Source: Actinomycetota bacterium
GTDB lineage: Bacteria; Actinomycetota; Nitriliruptoria; Nitriliruptorales; Nitriliruptoraceae
Length of the DNA stretch: 41,474 bases
Assembly: GCA_019348115.1 (NCBI GenBank)
Contig: JAHWKB010000003.1
Span: 1-41,474, forward strand
Direction of reading: 5' to 3'
A program made the position numbers and the translations under genes. The notes under the pieces are model-generated. The model was given only the letters and a program-made list of their open reading frames with translations, was not told the DNA's origin and did no database searches. Below, one piece after another: positions 1 to 12,169 of this stretch; positions within the stretch are counted from its first letter, which is position 1, and each line of letters opens with the position of its first letter.

Positions 1-51
1 GCTGCCTTTGCAAGGCAGATGTCGTCGGTTCGATTCCGATCGGGTCCACCA
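1..51 (+). tRNA. tRNA-Ala(TGC), 3' part
   Basis: The window opens inside a tRNA. The anticodon stem CTGCC/GGCAG encloses the loop TTTGCAA, giving anticodon TGC (Ala). The T arm is GTCGG-TTCGATT-CCGAT, followed by acceptor strand CGGGTCC, discriminator A and an encoded CCA (49-51). The base at acceptor position 70 is T, which fits the G3:U70 pair that marks tRNA-Ala, but the 5' half lies outside the window. In many actinobacteria tRNA-Ala follows tRNA-Ile downstream of gyrA and a DUF3566 gene. Here the two tRNAs are about 6 kb apart and on opposite strands. Confidence 0.9.
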
Positions 52-82
52 CCCCCCACACGGGGCCGCCGGAGCGTGCGAC

Positions 83-1087
83 GTGGACGACCTGCAACGG
101 GACATCGAGCGCGTCGCCCGGGACAGCGGCTTCTCCGGCGTGGTACGCGTCGACGTCGCCGACGAGGTCGTCGTCGCCCGCGCCCACGGGCTGGCGCGGC
201 GCGACCTCGAGGTCCCGAACACCGTCGACACCCGGTTCGGCATCGCGAGCGGCACGAAGGGCGTGACCGCGCTGACCGTGATGAGCCTCGTGGAGGCGGG
301 GATCCTGGCGCTGGACACGCCGGCGCGCGCCCTCCTCGGCGACGACCTCCCGCTCGTCCCCGACGACGTGACGGTCGGGCACCTCCTCGCCCACCGCTCG
401 GGCATCGGCGACTACGTGGACGAGGACGCGATCGGTGACATCACGGCGTTCCTGCTGCCGGTCCCCGTCGCCGAGCTCACCGAGACCGCGGACTACCTGC
501 GGGTCCTCGAGGGCCACCCCGCCGTCGCGCCCGCCGGGGAGCGCTTCGCCTACTGCAACAGCGGCTACGTCGTGCTCGCGCTCCTGGCCGAGCGGGCCAC
601 GGGCCGCCCGTTCCGTGAGCTCGTGCACGAGCGCGTGTGCGTGCCCGCCGGCATGGCGACCGCGGCGTTCTTGCGCACCGACGAGCTCCCGGGGGACGCG
701 GCCGTCGGCTACCTGTCGTCTGACGGCCTCCGCACCAACGTCCTCCACCTTCCGGTCCGCGGCAGCGGGGACGGCGGCCTCTACGCGACCGTCGCTGACG
801 TCCACGCGTTGTGGGCGGCGGTCGACGCCGGCGACGTGGTCGCGCCGGCGACCCTCGAGCAGATGGTGCGGCCGCACGGACACGACGCGTCGGGCACGCC
901 GTACGGTCTCGGGTTCTGGCTCGCCCCCGAGGGGGCGGCACGCCGGCTCGAGGGCGCCGACGCGGGAGTCTCGTTCCTGAGCGTCCACGATCCCTCACAC
1001 CGGGTCACCTGGACGGTGGTGTCGAACGCCACCGCGGGGGCGTGGGCGGTGGCGCGACACCTCCGGGGTACGTCCATCGGACGCTGA
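83..1087 (+). CDS. Serine hydrolase of the beta-lactamase / DD-peptidase fold
   Basis: A predicted 334-residue protein of the class C beta-lactamase-related family (Pfam Beta-lactamase; esterases, DD-peptidases and PBP-like proteins). The nucleophile motif SxxK is SGTK at about residues 56-59, followed by the usual helix. The second motif YxN is YCN at about 157-159. The ORF track starts at an ATG inside the tRNA. I instead use the GTG at 83 because GGAG (71-74) lies 8 nt upstream and the protein then begins just before the fold. I see no convincing signal peptide, so it may be cytoplasmic, which argues against secreted antibiotic resistance. The substrate cannot be told from sequence; an esterase or peptidase role is as likely as beta-lactamase. 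Confidence 0.85.
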   Translation: MDDLQRDIERVARDSGFSGVVRVDVADEVVVARAHGLARRDLEVPNTVDTRFGIASGTKGVTALTVMSLVEAGILALDTPARALLGDDLPLVPDDVTVGHLLAHRSGIGDYVDEDAIGDITAFLLPVPVAELTETADYLRVLEGHPAVAPAGERFAYCNSGYVVLALLAERATGRPFRELVHERVCVPAGMATAAFLRTDELPGDAAVGYLSSDGLRTNVLHLPVRGSGDGGLYATVADVHALWAAVDAGDVVAPATLEQMVRPHGHDASGTPYGLGFWLAPEGAARRLEGADAGVSFLSVHDPSHRVTWTVVSNATAGAWAVARHLRGTSIGR

Positions 1088-1251
1088 CCGCGTCCGTTCT
1101 GTCCGATCCCTGGCCGCGAACGTCGGTGTCCGGCACCTGAAACGCCCCCGATCCCGCGCCATGCTTGTGCCGAACACCCGGGGACGGCGCGTCCGTCCCG
1201 GGCCCGACGGACCCGTGACCCCGGTCCGCCCCAATCACAAGGAGCGACAGC

Positions 1252-1716
1252 ATGAACACCGACCGGACCACCACCGACAAGCACCCCGCGCAGTACCTGG
1301 CCCTCGCCATCGGCGCGGTCTACACCCTGGTCGGCCTCGCCGGCTTCTTCGTGACGGGCTTCGACGACTTCATCAACCCCGAGGGCTCGTCCCTGCTCGG
1401 GTTCCAGGTGAACCCGCTCCACAACGTGGTGCATCTCCTCATCGGTGCGGCCGGCCTCGCGCTGTGGAACCGCCTCGACCAGACCCGCGCCTACGGCTGG
1501 CTGCTCGCCATCGGGTACGGCGCGACCTTCCTGTTCGGCGCCTTCGTCGCCGGCAGCGACCAGCCGATCAACTTCCTCGCACTCGACGCGGCCGACAACG
1601 GGCTGCACATCGCGAGCGCCCTGGCCGGCCTCGTGATGGCTCTCTGGGCCGGTCGCGCGATGAACACGACGACCGGCATGCGGACCGAGGCCACCGGCAC
1701 CACGACCCGCCACTGA
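1252..1716 (+). CDS. DUF4383 family membrane protein
   Basis: A 154-residue integral membrane protein with about four hydrophobic segments: AIGAVYTLVGLAGFFV, VVHLLIGAAGLAL, WLLAIGYGATFLFGAFV and a last one around ASALAGLVMAL. The signature NPLHNVVHLLIGAAGL matches DUF4383 proteins, which are common in actinobacteria and of unknown function. A strong AAGGAG sits 7 nt before the ATG. The ends are polar and Thr-rich. It stands alone, with a hairpin terminator right after it. Confidence 0.85.
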   Translation: MNTDRTTTDKHPAQYLALAIGAVYTLVGLAGFFVTGFDDFINPEGSSLLGFQVNPLHNVVHLLIGAAGLALWNRLDQTRAYGWLLAIGYGATFLFGAFVAGSDQPINFLALDAADNGLHIASALAGLVMALWAGRAMNTTTGMRTEATGTTTRH

Positions 1717-1728
1717 CGTTCCTCCTGT

Positions 1729-1762
1729 CCGAGCGCCCGCCGGTCCGCCGGCGGGCGCTCGG
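1729..1762 (+). terminator. Hairpin terminator after the DUF4383 gene
   Basis: A perfect 15-bp stem (CCGAGCGCCCGCCGG paired with its exact complement) closes on the loop TCCG. No T-run follows, as is common in high-G+C actinobacteria. It lies 13 bp after the stop codon. Confidence 0.75.
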
Positions 1763-1845
1763 CTGTCCGAACGTGAGCTCGCCCGACGACGCTGCTCGAC
1801 CTCGCCTAACGTCGGCTGCCGGTCAACGAGGGAGAGCGACGACCC

Positions 1846-3849
1846 ATGGGGTACTTCGTCACGGGAGCAACCGGCTTCATCGGGGGGCAGCTCGTCGAGC
1901 GTCTCCTCGCCAACCGCACGGGCACCATCTACTGCCTGGTCCGCGATGGGTCCGAGGGCAAGCTCGAGGAGCGCATCAAGGAGTGGGGCACCACCAAGCG
2001 GCGGATCAAGCCCGTCATCGGTGACCTCTCCGAGCCCAAGCTCGGTCTTCCGAACGCGCGCATCAAGGAGCTCAAGGGCGACGTCGACCACGTCTTCCAC
2101 CTCGCGGCGGTCTACGACATGACCGCCTCCGACGAGGCGCTCCACGAGGCCAACGTCGAGGGCACCCGCCACGTCGTCGAGTTCGTGAACGCGGTCCAGC
2201 CGCGCCTGTTCCACCACGTGTCGTCGATCGCGGCCGCCGGGAGGTTCCCGGGCACGTTCCGCGAGGACATGTTCGACGAGGCCGAGGGCCTCGACGCCAA
2301 CCCCTACTTCCGCACCAAGCACGAGTCCGAGCGCATCGCCCGCGACGAGTGTGACGTGCCGTGGCGCGTCTACCGGCCGGGCATCGTCATCGGTGACTCG
2401 CGCACCGGCGAGATCGACAAGATCGACGGGCCCTACTACTTCTTCAAGCTGGTCCAGCGCCTCCGCGACATGCTCCCGCAGTGGTTCCCGCTGATCGGGC
2501 TCGAGGGCCGGCGCATCAACATCGTGCCGGTCGACTTCGTCGTCGATGCGCTCGACCACATCGCCCACCTCGACGAGCAGCGCTGGGACGGGAAGGTCTT
2601 CCACCTCGTCGACGAGGACCCGTACCGCGCCGGCCAGGTCATCAACCTGTTCGCCGAGGCCGCGCACGGCCCCCGGTTCCAGATGCGCATCGACTCGGCC
2701 GCGCTCGACCTCATCCCGAAGAACGCCAAGAAGCTCATGGGCTCGCTCCCGCCGGTGCGCAACGCCAAGCGGGCCGTGCTCGGCGACCTCGGCATCCCCG
2801 AGGACGTCCTCGGCTACATCAACTGGCCGACCAAGTACGACCGGCGCAACACCGCCGAGGCGCTCGAGGGCTCCGGCATCGAGGTGCCGCGGCTCGAGGA
2901 CTACGCGTGGCGCATCTGGGACCACTGGGAGCGCCATCTCGACCCGGACCTCCACAAGGACCGGAGCCTCGCCGGCCGCATCCGGGACCGCATCGTCATC
3001 GTCACGGGCGCGTCCGACGGCATCGGCAAGGAGGTCGCGCTCCAGGCAGCCGACGCCGGCGCACACGTCCTGCTCGTGAGCCGCACCCGCGAGAAGCTCG
3101 AGGCCGTGAAGGCCGAGATCGAGGAGGCCGGCGGGACGGCATCGGTCCACCCGTGCGACCTGTCCGACATGGAGGACGTCGCGCGCCTCGCCGACGAGAT
3201 CATCGACGAGCACGGTCGCATCGACGTGCTGGTGAACAACGCCGGCCGCTCGATCCGGCGCTCCGTGAAGCTGTCCTACGACCGCTTCCACGACTACGAG
3301 CGCACCATGCAGCTCAACTACTTCGGGGCGATCCGGCTGATCCTGAAGCTGCTCCCGGTGATGGCGAAGCAGGAGTCCGGCGGCCACATCATCAACGTGT
3401 CGTCCATCGGCGTGCAGACGAACACGCCGCGCTTCTCGGCCTACGTGGCGTCGAAGGCGGCGCTCGACGCGTTCAGCCGGTGCATCGCCTCCGAGGTGAT
3501 CGACGACGGCGTGCACCTGACCGCCGTCTACATGCCGCTGGTGCGGACGAAGATGATCGCGCCGACCAAGATGTACGACTACTTCCCGGCCATCAGCCCC
3601 GAGGAGGCCGCCGACATGGTCTGCAGCGCCATGATCGACCGCCCGAAGAAGGTCGCCACGGGTCTCGGGAGCTTCGGCGAGGTCGCCTACGCGGTCGCTC
3701 CGAAGGTCGTCGACCAGGTCCTGCACATGGGATACAAGATGTTCCCCGAGTCCTCCGCCGCGAAGGGCGACGACGCGAAGAAGGGCGAGGACAAGGCCTC
3801 GAGCGAGGGGCTCGCGTTCGCGCACCTGCTGAAGGGCGTGCACTGGTAG
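1846..3849 (+). CDS. Two-domain SDR protein, fatty acyl-CoA reductase-like
   Basis: A 667-residue protein made of two Rossmann reductases in tandem. The N-terminal half (about 1-370) is an extended SDR with the nucleotide motif GATGFIGG near residue 6 and an active-site YxxxK in YFRTK near 155. The C-terminal half (about 380-600) is a classical SDR with TGASDGIG, NNAG, the serine in NVSSIG and YVASK. This arrangement is that of the mycobacterial AcrA1/FcrA type and of Marinobacter-like fatty acyl-CoA reductases, which reduce acyl-CoA through the aldehyde to the alcohol. The role in lipid or wax metabolism is inferred. The ATG has GAGGGAG about 12 nt upstream, and a TAACGT -10-like element lies at 1807-1812. 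The C-terminal tail is Lys/Asp rich. Confidence 0.85.
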   Translation: MGYFVTGATGFIGGQLVERLLANRTGTIYCLVRDGSEGKLEERIKEWGTTKRRIKPVIGDLSEPKLGLPNARIKELKGDVDHVFHLAAVYDMTASDEALHEANVEGTRHVVEFVNAVQPRLFHHVSSIAAAGRFPGTFREDMFDEAEGLDANPYFRTKHESERIARDECDVPWRVYRPGIVIGDSRTGEIDKIDGPYYFFKLVQRLRDMLPQWFPLIGLEGRRINIVPVDFVVDALDHIAHLDEQRWDGKVFHLVDEDPYRAGQVINLFAEAAHGPRFQMRIDSAALDLIPKNAKKLMGSLPPVRNAKRAVLGDLGIPEDVLGYINWPTKYDRRNTAEALEGSGIEVPRLEDYAWRIWDHWERHLDPDLHKDRSLAGRIRDRIVIVTGASDGIGKEVALQAADAGAHVLLVSRTREKLEAVKAEIEEAGGTASVHPCDLSDMEDVARLADEIIDEHGRIDVLVNNAGRSIRRSVKLSYDRFHDYERTMQLNYFGAIRLILKLLPVMAKQESGGHIINVSSIGVQTNTPRFSAYVASKAALDAFSRCIASEVIDDGVHLTAVYMPLVRTKMIAPTKMYDYFPAISPEEAADMVCSAMIDRPKKVATGLGSFGEVAYAVAPKVVDQVLHMGYKMFPESSAAKGDDAKKGEDKASSEGLAFAHLLKGVHW

Positions 3850-3870
3850 GTCGCCCGCCCGCCTCGGCAC

Positions 3871-3898
3871 GACGGCCGGCCCCACGGGGCCGGTCGTC
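3871..3898 (+). terminator. Hairpin terminator after the SDR gene
   Basis: GACGGCCGGCCCC pairs with GGGGCCGGTCGTC (one G-T pair) across a 2-nt gap, making a 12-13 bp stem. It is 21 bp after the SDR stop. Confidence 0.75.
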
Positions 3899-3938
3899 CC
3901 CGTTCCTGACGGGCGCGTGGTCGTCCTCCGCTCCAACC

Positions 3939-4011
3939 TGTGGACAACCTGTGGAGTTGTGGAGAACCGACAGGCCTGTGCTTACACAGGTGTGAGCAAC
4001 CCTGTGGACGA
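3939..4011 (-). promoter_or_regulatory. Distal cluster of DnaA-box-like sites
   Basis: Four minus-strand DnaA-box-like 9-mers lie in 73 bp between convergent genes: TGTGGACAA at 3939-3947 (reverse complement TTGTCCACA, identical to boxes in the oriC gap), TGTGGAGTT at 3950-3958, TGTGGAGAA at 3958-3966 and TGTGGACGA at 4003-4011. The first is an exact actinobacterial-type box; the others carry one or two changes. The cluster is about 18 kb from oriC and lies in the gap between two terminators, so it is not an obvious promoter. Confidence 0.55.
3975..3990. repeat. Perfect inverted repeat CCTGTG-CTTA-CACAGG
   Basis: A perfect 6-bp inverted repeat with a 4-nt centre lies inside the DnaA-box-like cluster. 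It could be a protein operator. It is too short and too weakly paired to be the terminator here. Confidence 0.5.
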
Positions 4012-4036
4012 ACGCGTGTTCGTCCGCGAACGCCGC

Positions 4037-4064
4037 GACGGGACGGCCGGAGGGCCGTCCCGTC
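4037..4064 (-). terminator. Hairpin terminator of the small membrane-protein gene
   Basis: A perfect 12-bp stem GACGGGACGGCC / GGCCGTCCCGTC with loop GGAG lies 17 bp beyond the stop codon of the minus-strand gene at 4082. Confidence 0.7.
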
Positions 4065-4081
4065 GGGAGTGCGCTGCGGAT

Positions 4082-4375
4082 CTACAGGGCGCGGGGCTCC
4101 TCCCAGAGGGCTTCGTCGAGCTCCTGCTCGCGCTTCTTCTTGAGGAAGAAGCCGAGGCCGGCCGCGGCGGCCGCCACGAGCGTGAACAGCCCCTTCTTGC
4201 CGGACTTCGGCTCCTCCTTGACGCCCATCTTGATGGCGGCACGATCGGAGAGGTCCTTGCCCCGGGCCTGGGCCTTCCCCGACACCTCACCGGCCTTCGC
4301 GGCCGCCTTCGCACCGAGCTTCTCGGCCTTCTTCTCGAGCTTGTCGACCTTCTTCGAGAGCTTCTTCTGCCGCAT
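4082..4375 (-). CDS. Small basic coiled-coil membrane protein, unknown
   Basis: A 97-residue protein starting MRQKKLSKK. The start at 4375 is chosen over the upstream ATG because AGGAG lies 7 nt before it. The first 60 residues are Lys/Ala/Glu-rich with heptad-like spacing and probably form a charged helix. One hydrophobic segment follows (LFTLVAAAAAGLGFFL, about residues 63-78), then a charged tail. This looks like a single-pass membrane protein with a cytoplasmic coiled coil. I do not recognise a family. A TAGGGT -10-like element (4413-4418, minus) gives a short leader of about 30 nt. Confidence 0.65.
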   Translation of the reverse strand: MRQKKLSKKVDKLEKKAEKLGAKAAAKAGEVSGKAQARGKDLSDRAAIKMGVKEEPKSGKKGLFTLVAAAAAGLGFFLKKKREQELDEALWEEPRAL

Positions 4376-4492
4376 CGTTCGACTCCTGGTGCGCGACGAC
4401 GTCTGGGACTCCACCCTAGCCCCGGGTCGCTCCGCGGGGTCCCGGGAACACGCCCGGACGGAGGGGGCTCGCGGGGCGAGCGTCCCCCCGGA

Positions 4493-5980
4493 CTAGGCGA
4501 CGACCGTCCGGTCCCGGCCCCGCTCCTTGGCCTCGTAGAGGGCGGCATCAGCCCGGCGGACGAGCTCGGCCGCCGTCTCGCTGCCGTCCCAGACGGCGAC
4601 GCCGGCGGAGCACGTCTGCCCGAGCGGCGTCGCGGCCCGCAACCGGTCGACCACGACCTCGACGGTGTCCGGCGGGGTCGCGTTCGGGAGCAGGGCGACG
4701 AACTCCTCGCCGCCCCACCGCGCCAGCACGTCGACGTCGCGCAGGCACTGCTTCCAGGAGCTCGCCGCCAGCGACAGGAGCTCGTCGCCGCCCTGGTGCC
4801 CGTGGGCGTCGTTGTAGGCCTTGAACCGGTCGAGGTCGAGGAGGGCCAGGGCGAGCGGATCGCCGGTCCGCGCGGCACGCGCCAGCTCGCGCTCGAGCAG
4901 CTCGTCGAACGCGCGGCGGTTGTGGAGGCCGGTGAGCTTGTCGGTCCGGGCCAGCTCGTCGAGCCGGTGCAGCAGGTCCGAACGCTCGATCGCGACGCCG
5001 GCCTCCATCGCGAGGAACGAGGTGATCATCGCCGAGAAGTCGTCCGGGTCGTCCACCCTGCGTCCCCACAGGACCGCGAGCACGCCGACGGTCTCGCCCC
5101 GGCGCATCACCGGCTCGAGGAGCATCGAGACCGCACGCGTGGCCTCGACGATGCGCGGCGAGACGCGCGGGTCCTCGCCTGCCTCGGGGATGAAGAGGTG
5201 CTCACCCGAGGTGTAGACGCTGACGATGGCGGACGGCTGGTCCTGGACCGTCACGGTGAGCTCGGTGAGGTCGACCCCGACGATCGCGCTGGAGCGGAGG
5301 ATCCCCTCGCCGGCGGGCTCGACCAGGAACGCCGCCTCGGCGCCGCTCGCCGTCACGGCCGCTTCGCAGATGCGCAGGCGCGTCTCCGCGCCGTGACCGA
5401 GGCCACGGGAGATGCCGGCGACCGCCTCGAGCGCCTGGGCACGGCGCTCGTTGGCGCCCGCCTCGGCACGGATGCGCCGGACGAGGTCGTTCACGATGAC
5501 GCCGACCGTCGGCGACACGACCATCCAGATGACGAAGCGGCGCCACTCGGTGGCGGGGTAGGAGTCGCCGCCGACGAACAGGATGGGGAGGAGGAACGTG
5601 AGCGTGATGCCGCACACGACGAGCAGGACGTGGACCCGTTCGCCGTAGAGCGCGACCCACAGCAACGGGATCAGGACCAGCGGGCCGTACCCCGACGCGG
5701 CGCCACCCTCCGCGTGCCGCAGCACGACGACCGCCACGAGGTAGGCGAGCGGGGGCAGGACGACGAGCGATGGGGGCCCGGGACCACGCGGGACAGCCGC
5801 GGCCCCGACGAACGCGGCGACCGTGATCACTCCGGCGACGGCGAGGAGACCGGCGTGGGGTTCGTCGGGTGGGAGCAGGCTCAGCGGGATGGACGCGAGC
5901 GCGATCGCCAGGAAGGGCAGCAGGTGCCACGATGTGAGGCGCTCGATCGCCCCGGGCACACGACCGGTCCCCACACCCAT
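4493..5980 (-). CDS. Membrane-bound GAF-GGDEF diguanylate cyclase
   Basis: A 495-residue protein. The first 180 residues hold about six hydrophobic segments, including LLPFLAIALASIPLSLL and VHVLLVVCGITLTFLLPILF. A GAF-like sensor region (about 195-340) follows, then a GGDEF domain (about 350-490). The active site is intact as GGEEF. An inhibitory RxxD site (RDVD) precedes it by the usual five residues, so the enzyme should make cyclic-di-GMP and be product-inhibited. The ORF-track start lies inside tRNA-Ile. I use the ATG at 5980 because TAGGCT, a -10 element, ends exactly 7 nt before it, which fits leaderless transcription. The signal sensed is unknown. Confidence 0.88.
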   Translation of the reverse strand: MGVGTGRVPGAIERLTSWHLLPFLAIALASIPLSLLPPDEPHAGLLAVAGVITVAAFVGAAAVPRGPGPPSLVVLPPLAYLVAVVVLRHAEGGAASGYGPLVLIPLLWVALYGERVHVLLVVCGITLTFLLPILFVGGDSYPATEWRRFVIWMVVSPTVGVIVNDLVRRIRAEAGANERRAQALEAVAGISRGLGHGAETRLRICEAAVTASGAEAAFLVEPAGEGILRSSAIVGVDLTELTVTVQDQPSAIVSVYTSGEHLFIPEAGEDPRVSPRIVEATRAVSMLLEPVMRRGETVGVLAVLWGRRVDDPDDFSAMITSFLAMEAGVAIERSDLLHRLDELARTDKLTGLHNRRAFDELLERELARAARTGDPLALALLDLDRFKAYNDAHGHQGGDELLSLAASSWKQCLRDVDVLARWGGEEFVALLPNATPPDTVEVVVDRLRAATPLGQTCSAGVAVWDGSETAAELVRRADAALYEAKERGRDRTVVA

Positions 5981-5987
5981 CCCGGGG

Positions 5988-5993
5988 AGCCTA
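5988..5993 (-). promoter_or_regulatory. -10 element of the GGDEF gene (leaderless)
   Basis: TAGGCT on the minus strand matches TANNNT and is followed by 7 nt and then the ATG at 5980, so the start codon would be the transcript 5' end. No Shine-Dalgarno is present, which supports this reading. Confidence 0.5.
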
Positions 5994-6035
5994 GCCCGGA
6001 GCGCTCGTGCGGGCGGCCGAGCGGGACGTACTGTG

Positions 6036-6110
<75 letters not shown>

Positions 6111-6119
6111 GAGGGGGAG

Positions 6120-6165
6120 CGAGCCGTCGCCGGCTCGATCCGGGTGTCGAACCGTCGCCGGCTCG
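6120..6165. repeat. Two tandem 18-bp hairpin-forming repeats
   Basis: CGAGCCGTCGCCGGCTCG at 6120-6137 recurs at 6148-6165 with one change (CGAACC...), a 28-bp period. The first copy is an inverted repeat (CGAGCC/GGCTCG, 6-nt loop) and the second pairs with one mismatch. They sit between the DUF3566 gene and tRNA-Ile, both on the minus strand, and may act as the DUF3566 terminator. Confidence 0.6.
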
Positions 6166-6210
6166 GGGGCGCGCACGGTACCAAGTGCGGCCGGGAGGGT
6201 GCGAGTCGGG

Positions 6211-6900
6211 TCAGCGGTCGTCGGGGTCGCGTCGGACCGCCTGGGTGTCGTTCCACATGCGGTCGCTGCTGGAACCGGCCTCCCGGTTGGCGCTCGCCGG
6301 CGACCCCGAGCCGTCACGGCTCTCGCGCGGTGGGGACGGGACGGCGGACGACTGCGGGGCGCGCTGGGGGTTCCCCGTGGAACCGGACGAACTCGTCGGT
6401 TGCGGGCTCCGGCGCACGTCGCCCTCCATGCCGAGCGGCAGGGGCGGGCTCTTGCGCTGCCCGGTGCCGGCCTGGTCGCCGGGCCGCGGCGACTCGGTGA
6501 CCGTGCCCGTGGTGCGGCCGCTCGACGCGGGCACGTCGCCACGGGCGGCGGCACCCGGGGTCTCGTCGATGAAGCTGAAGGTGAGCCCACCGACGAGGTC
6601 GGCGATGAGGTTGAACAGGAAGGCGAGGAAGACCATGAGTCCGGTCTGGATGACCACACCGAGGAGGCCGAGGAGGAACAGCGCCCGGAAGAGGTTCCCG
6701 CCGTTGATGCCGCAGGCCGAGAAGCCCATCTCGATGGCGATCTCGCACACCTGGTCGATGAGGCGCAGCCGTTCGATGAAGAACCACACGACGGCGAAGC
6801 CGAGCATGCCGATGGCGAGGAGGCTCAGGTTCGCGACGAAACCGAACTTCAGCACCGACCACGGGTCGATCCGCTTCAGGGTCAGACGTCGCCGTACCAC
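6211..6900 (-). CDS. DUF3566 membrane protein
   Basis: A 229-residue protein related to the conserved membrane protein that follows gyrA in actinobacteria (Rv0007-like). After RRRLTLKRIDPWSVLKFG, typical of DUF3566, come two long hydrophobic segments around residues 25-45 and 80-105. The second half is a long disordered Pro/Ser/Arg-rich tail. In mycobacterial relatives the disordered part is N-terminal, so this layout is swapped. The GTG at 6900 is preferred because GAGGAG lies 6 nt upstream; the ORF-track ATG has no such site. A TAGACT -10-like element is at 6946-6951 (minus). The function is unknown; proximity to gyrase is conserved. Confidence 0.85.
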   Translation of the reverse strand: MVRRRLTLKRIDPWSVLKFGFVANLSLLAIGMLGFAVVWFFIERLRLIDQVCEIAIEMGFSACGINGGNLFRALFLLGLLGVVIQTGLMVFLAFLFNLIADLVGGLTFSFIDETPGAAARGDVPASSGRTTGTVTESPRPGDQAGTGQRKSPPLPLGMEGDVRRSPQPTSSSGSTGNPQRAPQSSAVPSPPRESRDGSGSPASANREAGSSSDRMWNDTQAVRRDPDDR

Positions 6901-7013
6901 CAGGCACTCCTCGCGAGGGACGGGCCACGACACGGGCCCGCGGGGAGTCTAGGGCTCGCCGTTCCGCGACCGAGCCCGCCTCAACGGACAGGGCAACGTG
7001 CGTGCCGGCGACG

Positions 7014-12169
<5,156 letters not shown>

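Noticed and set aside
8-82. ATG at 8 as the start of the serine hydrolase
   Set aside because: It lies inside tRNA-Ala; GTG at 83 has a GGAG at proper distance.
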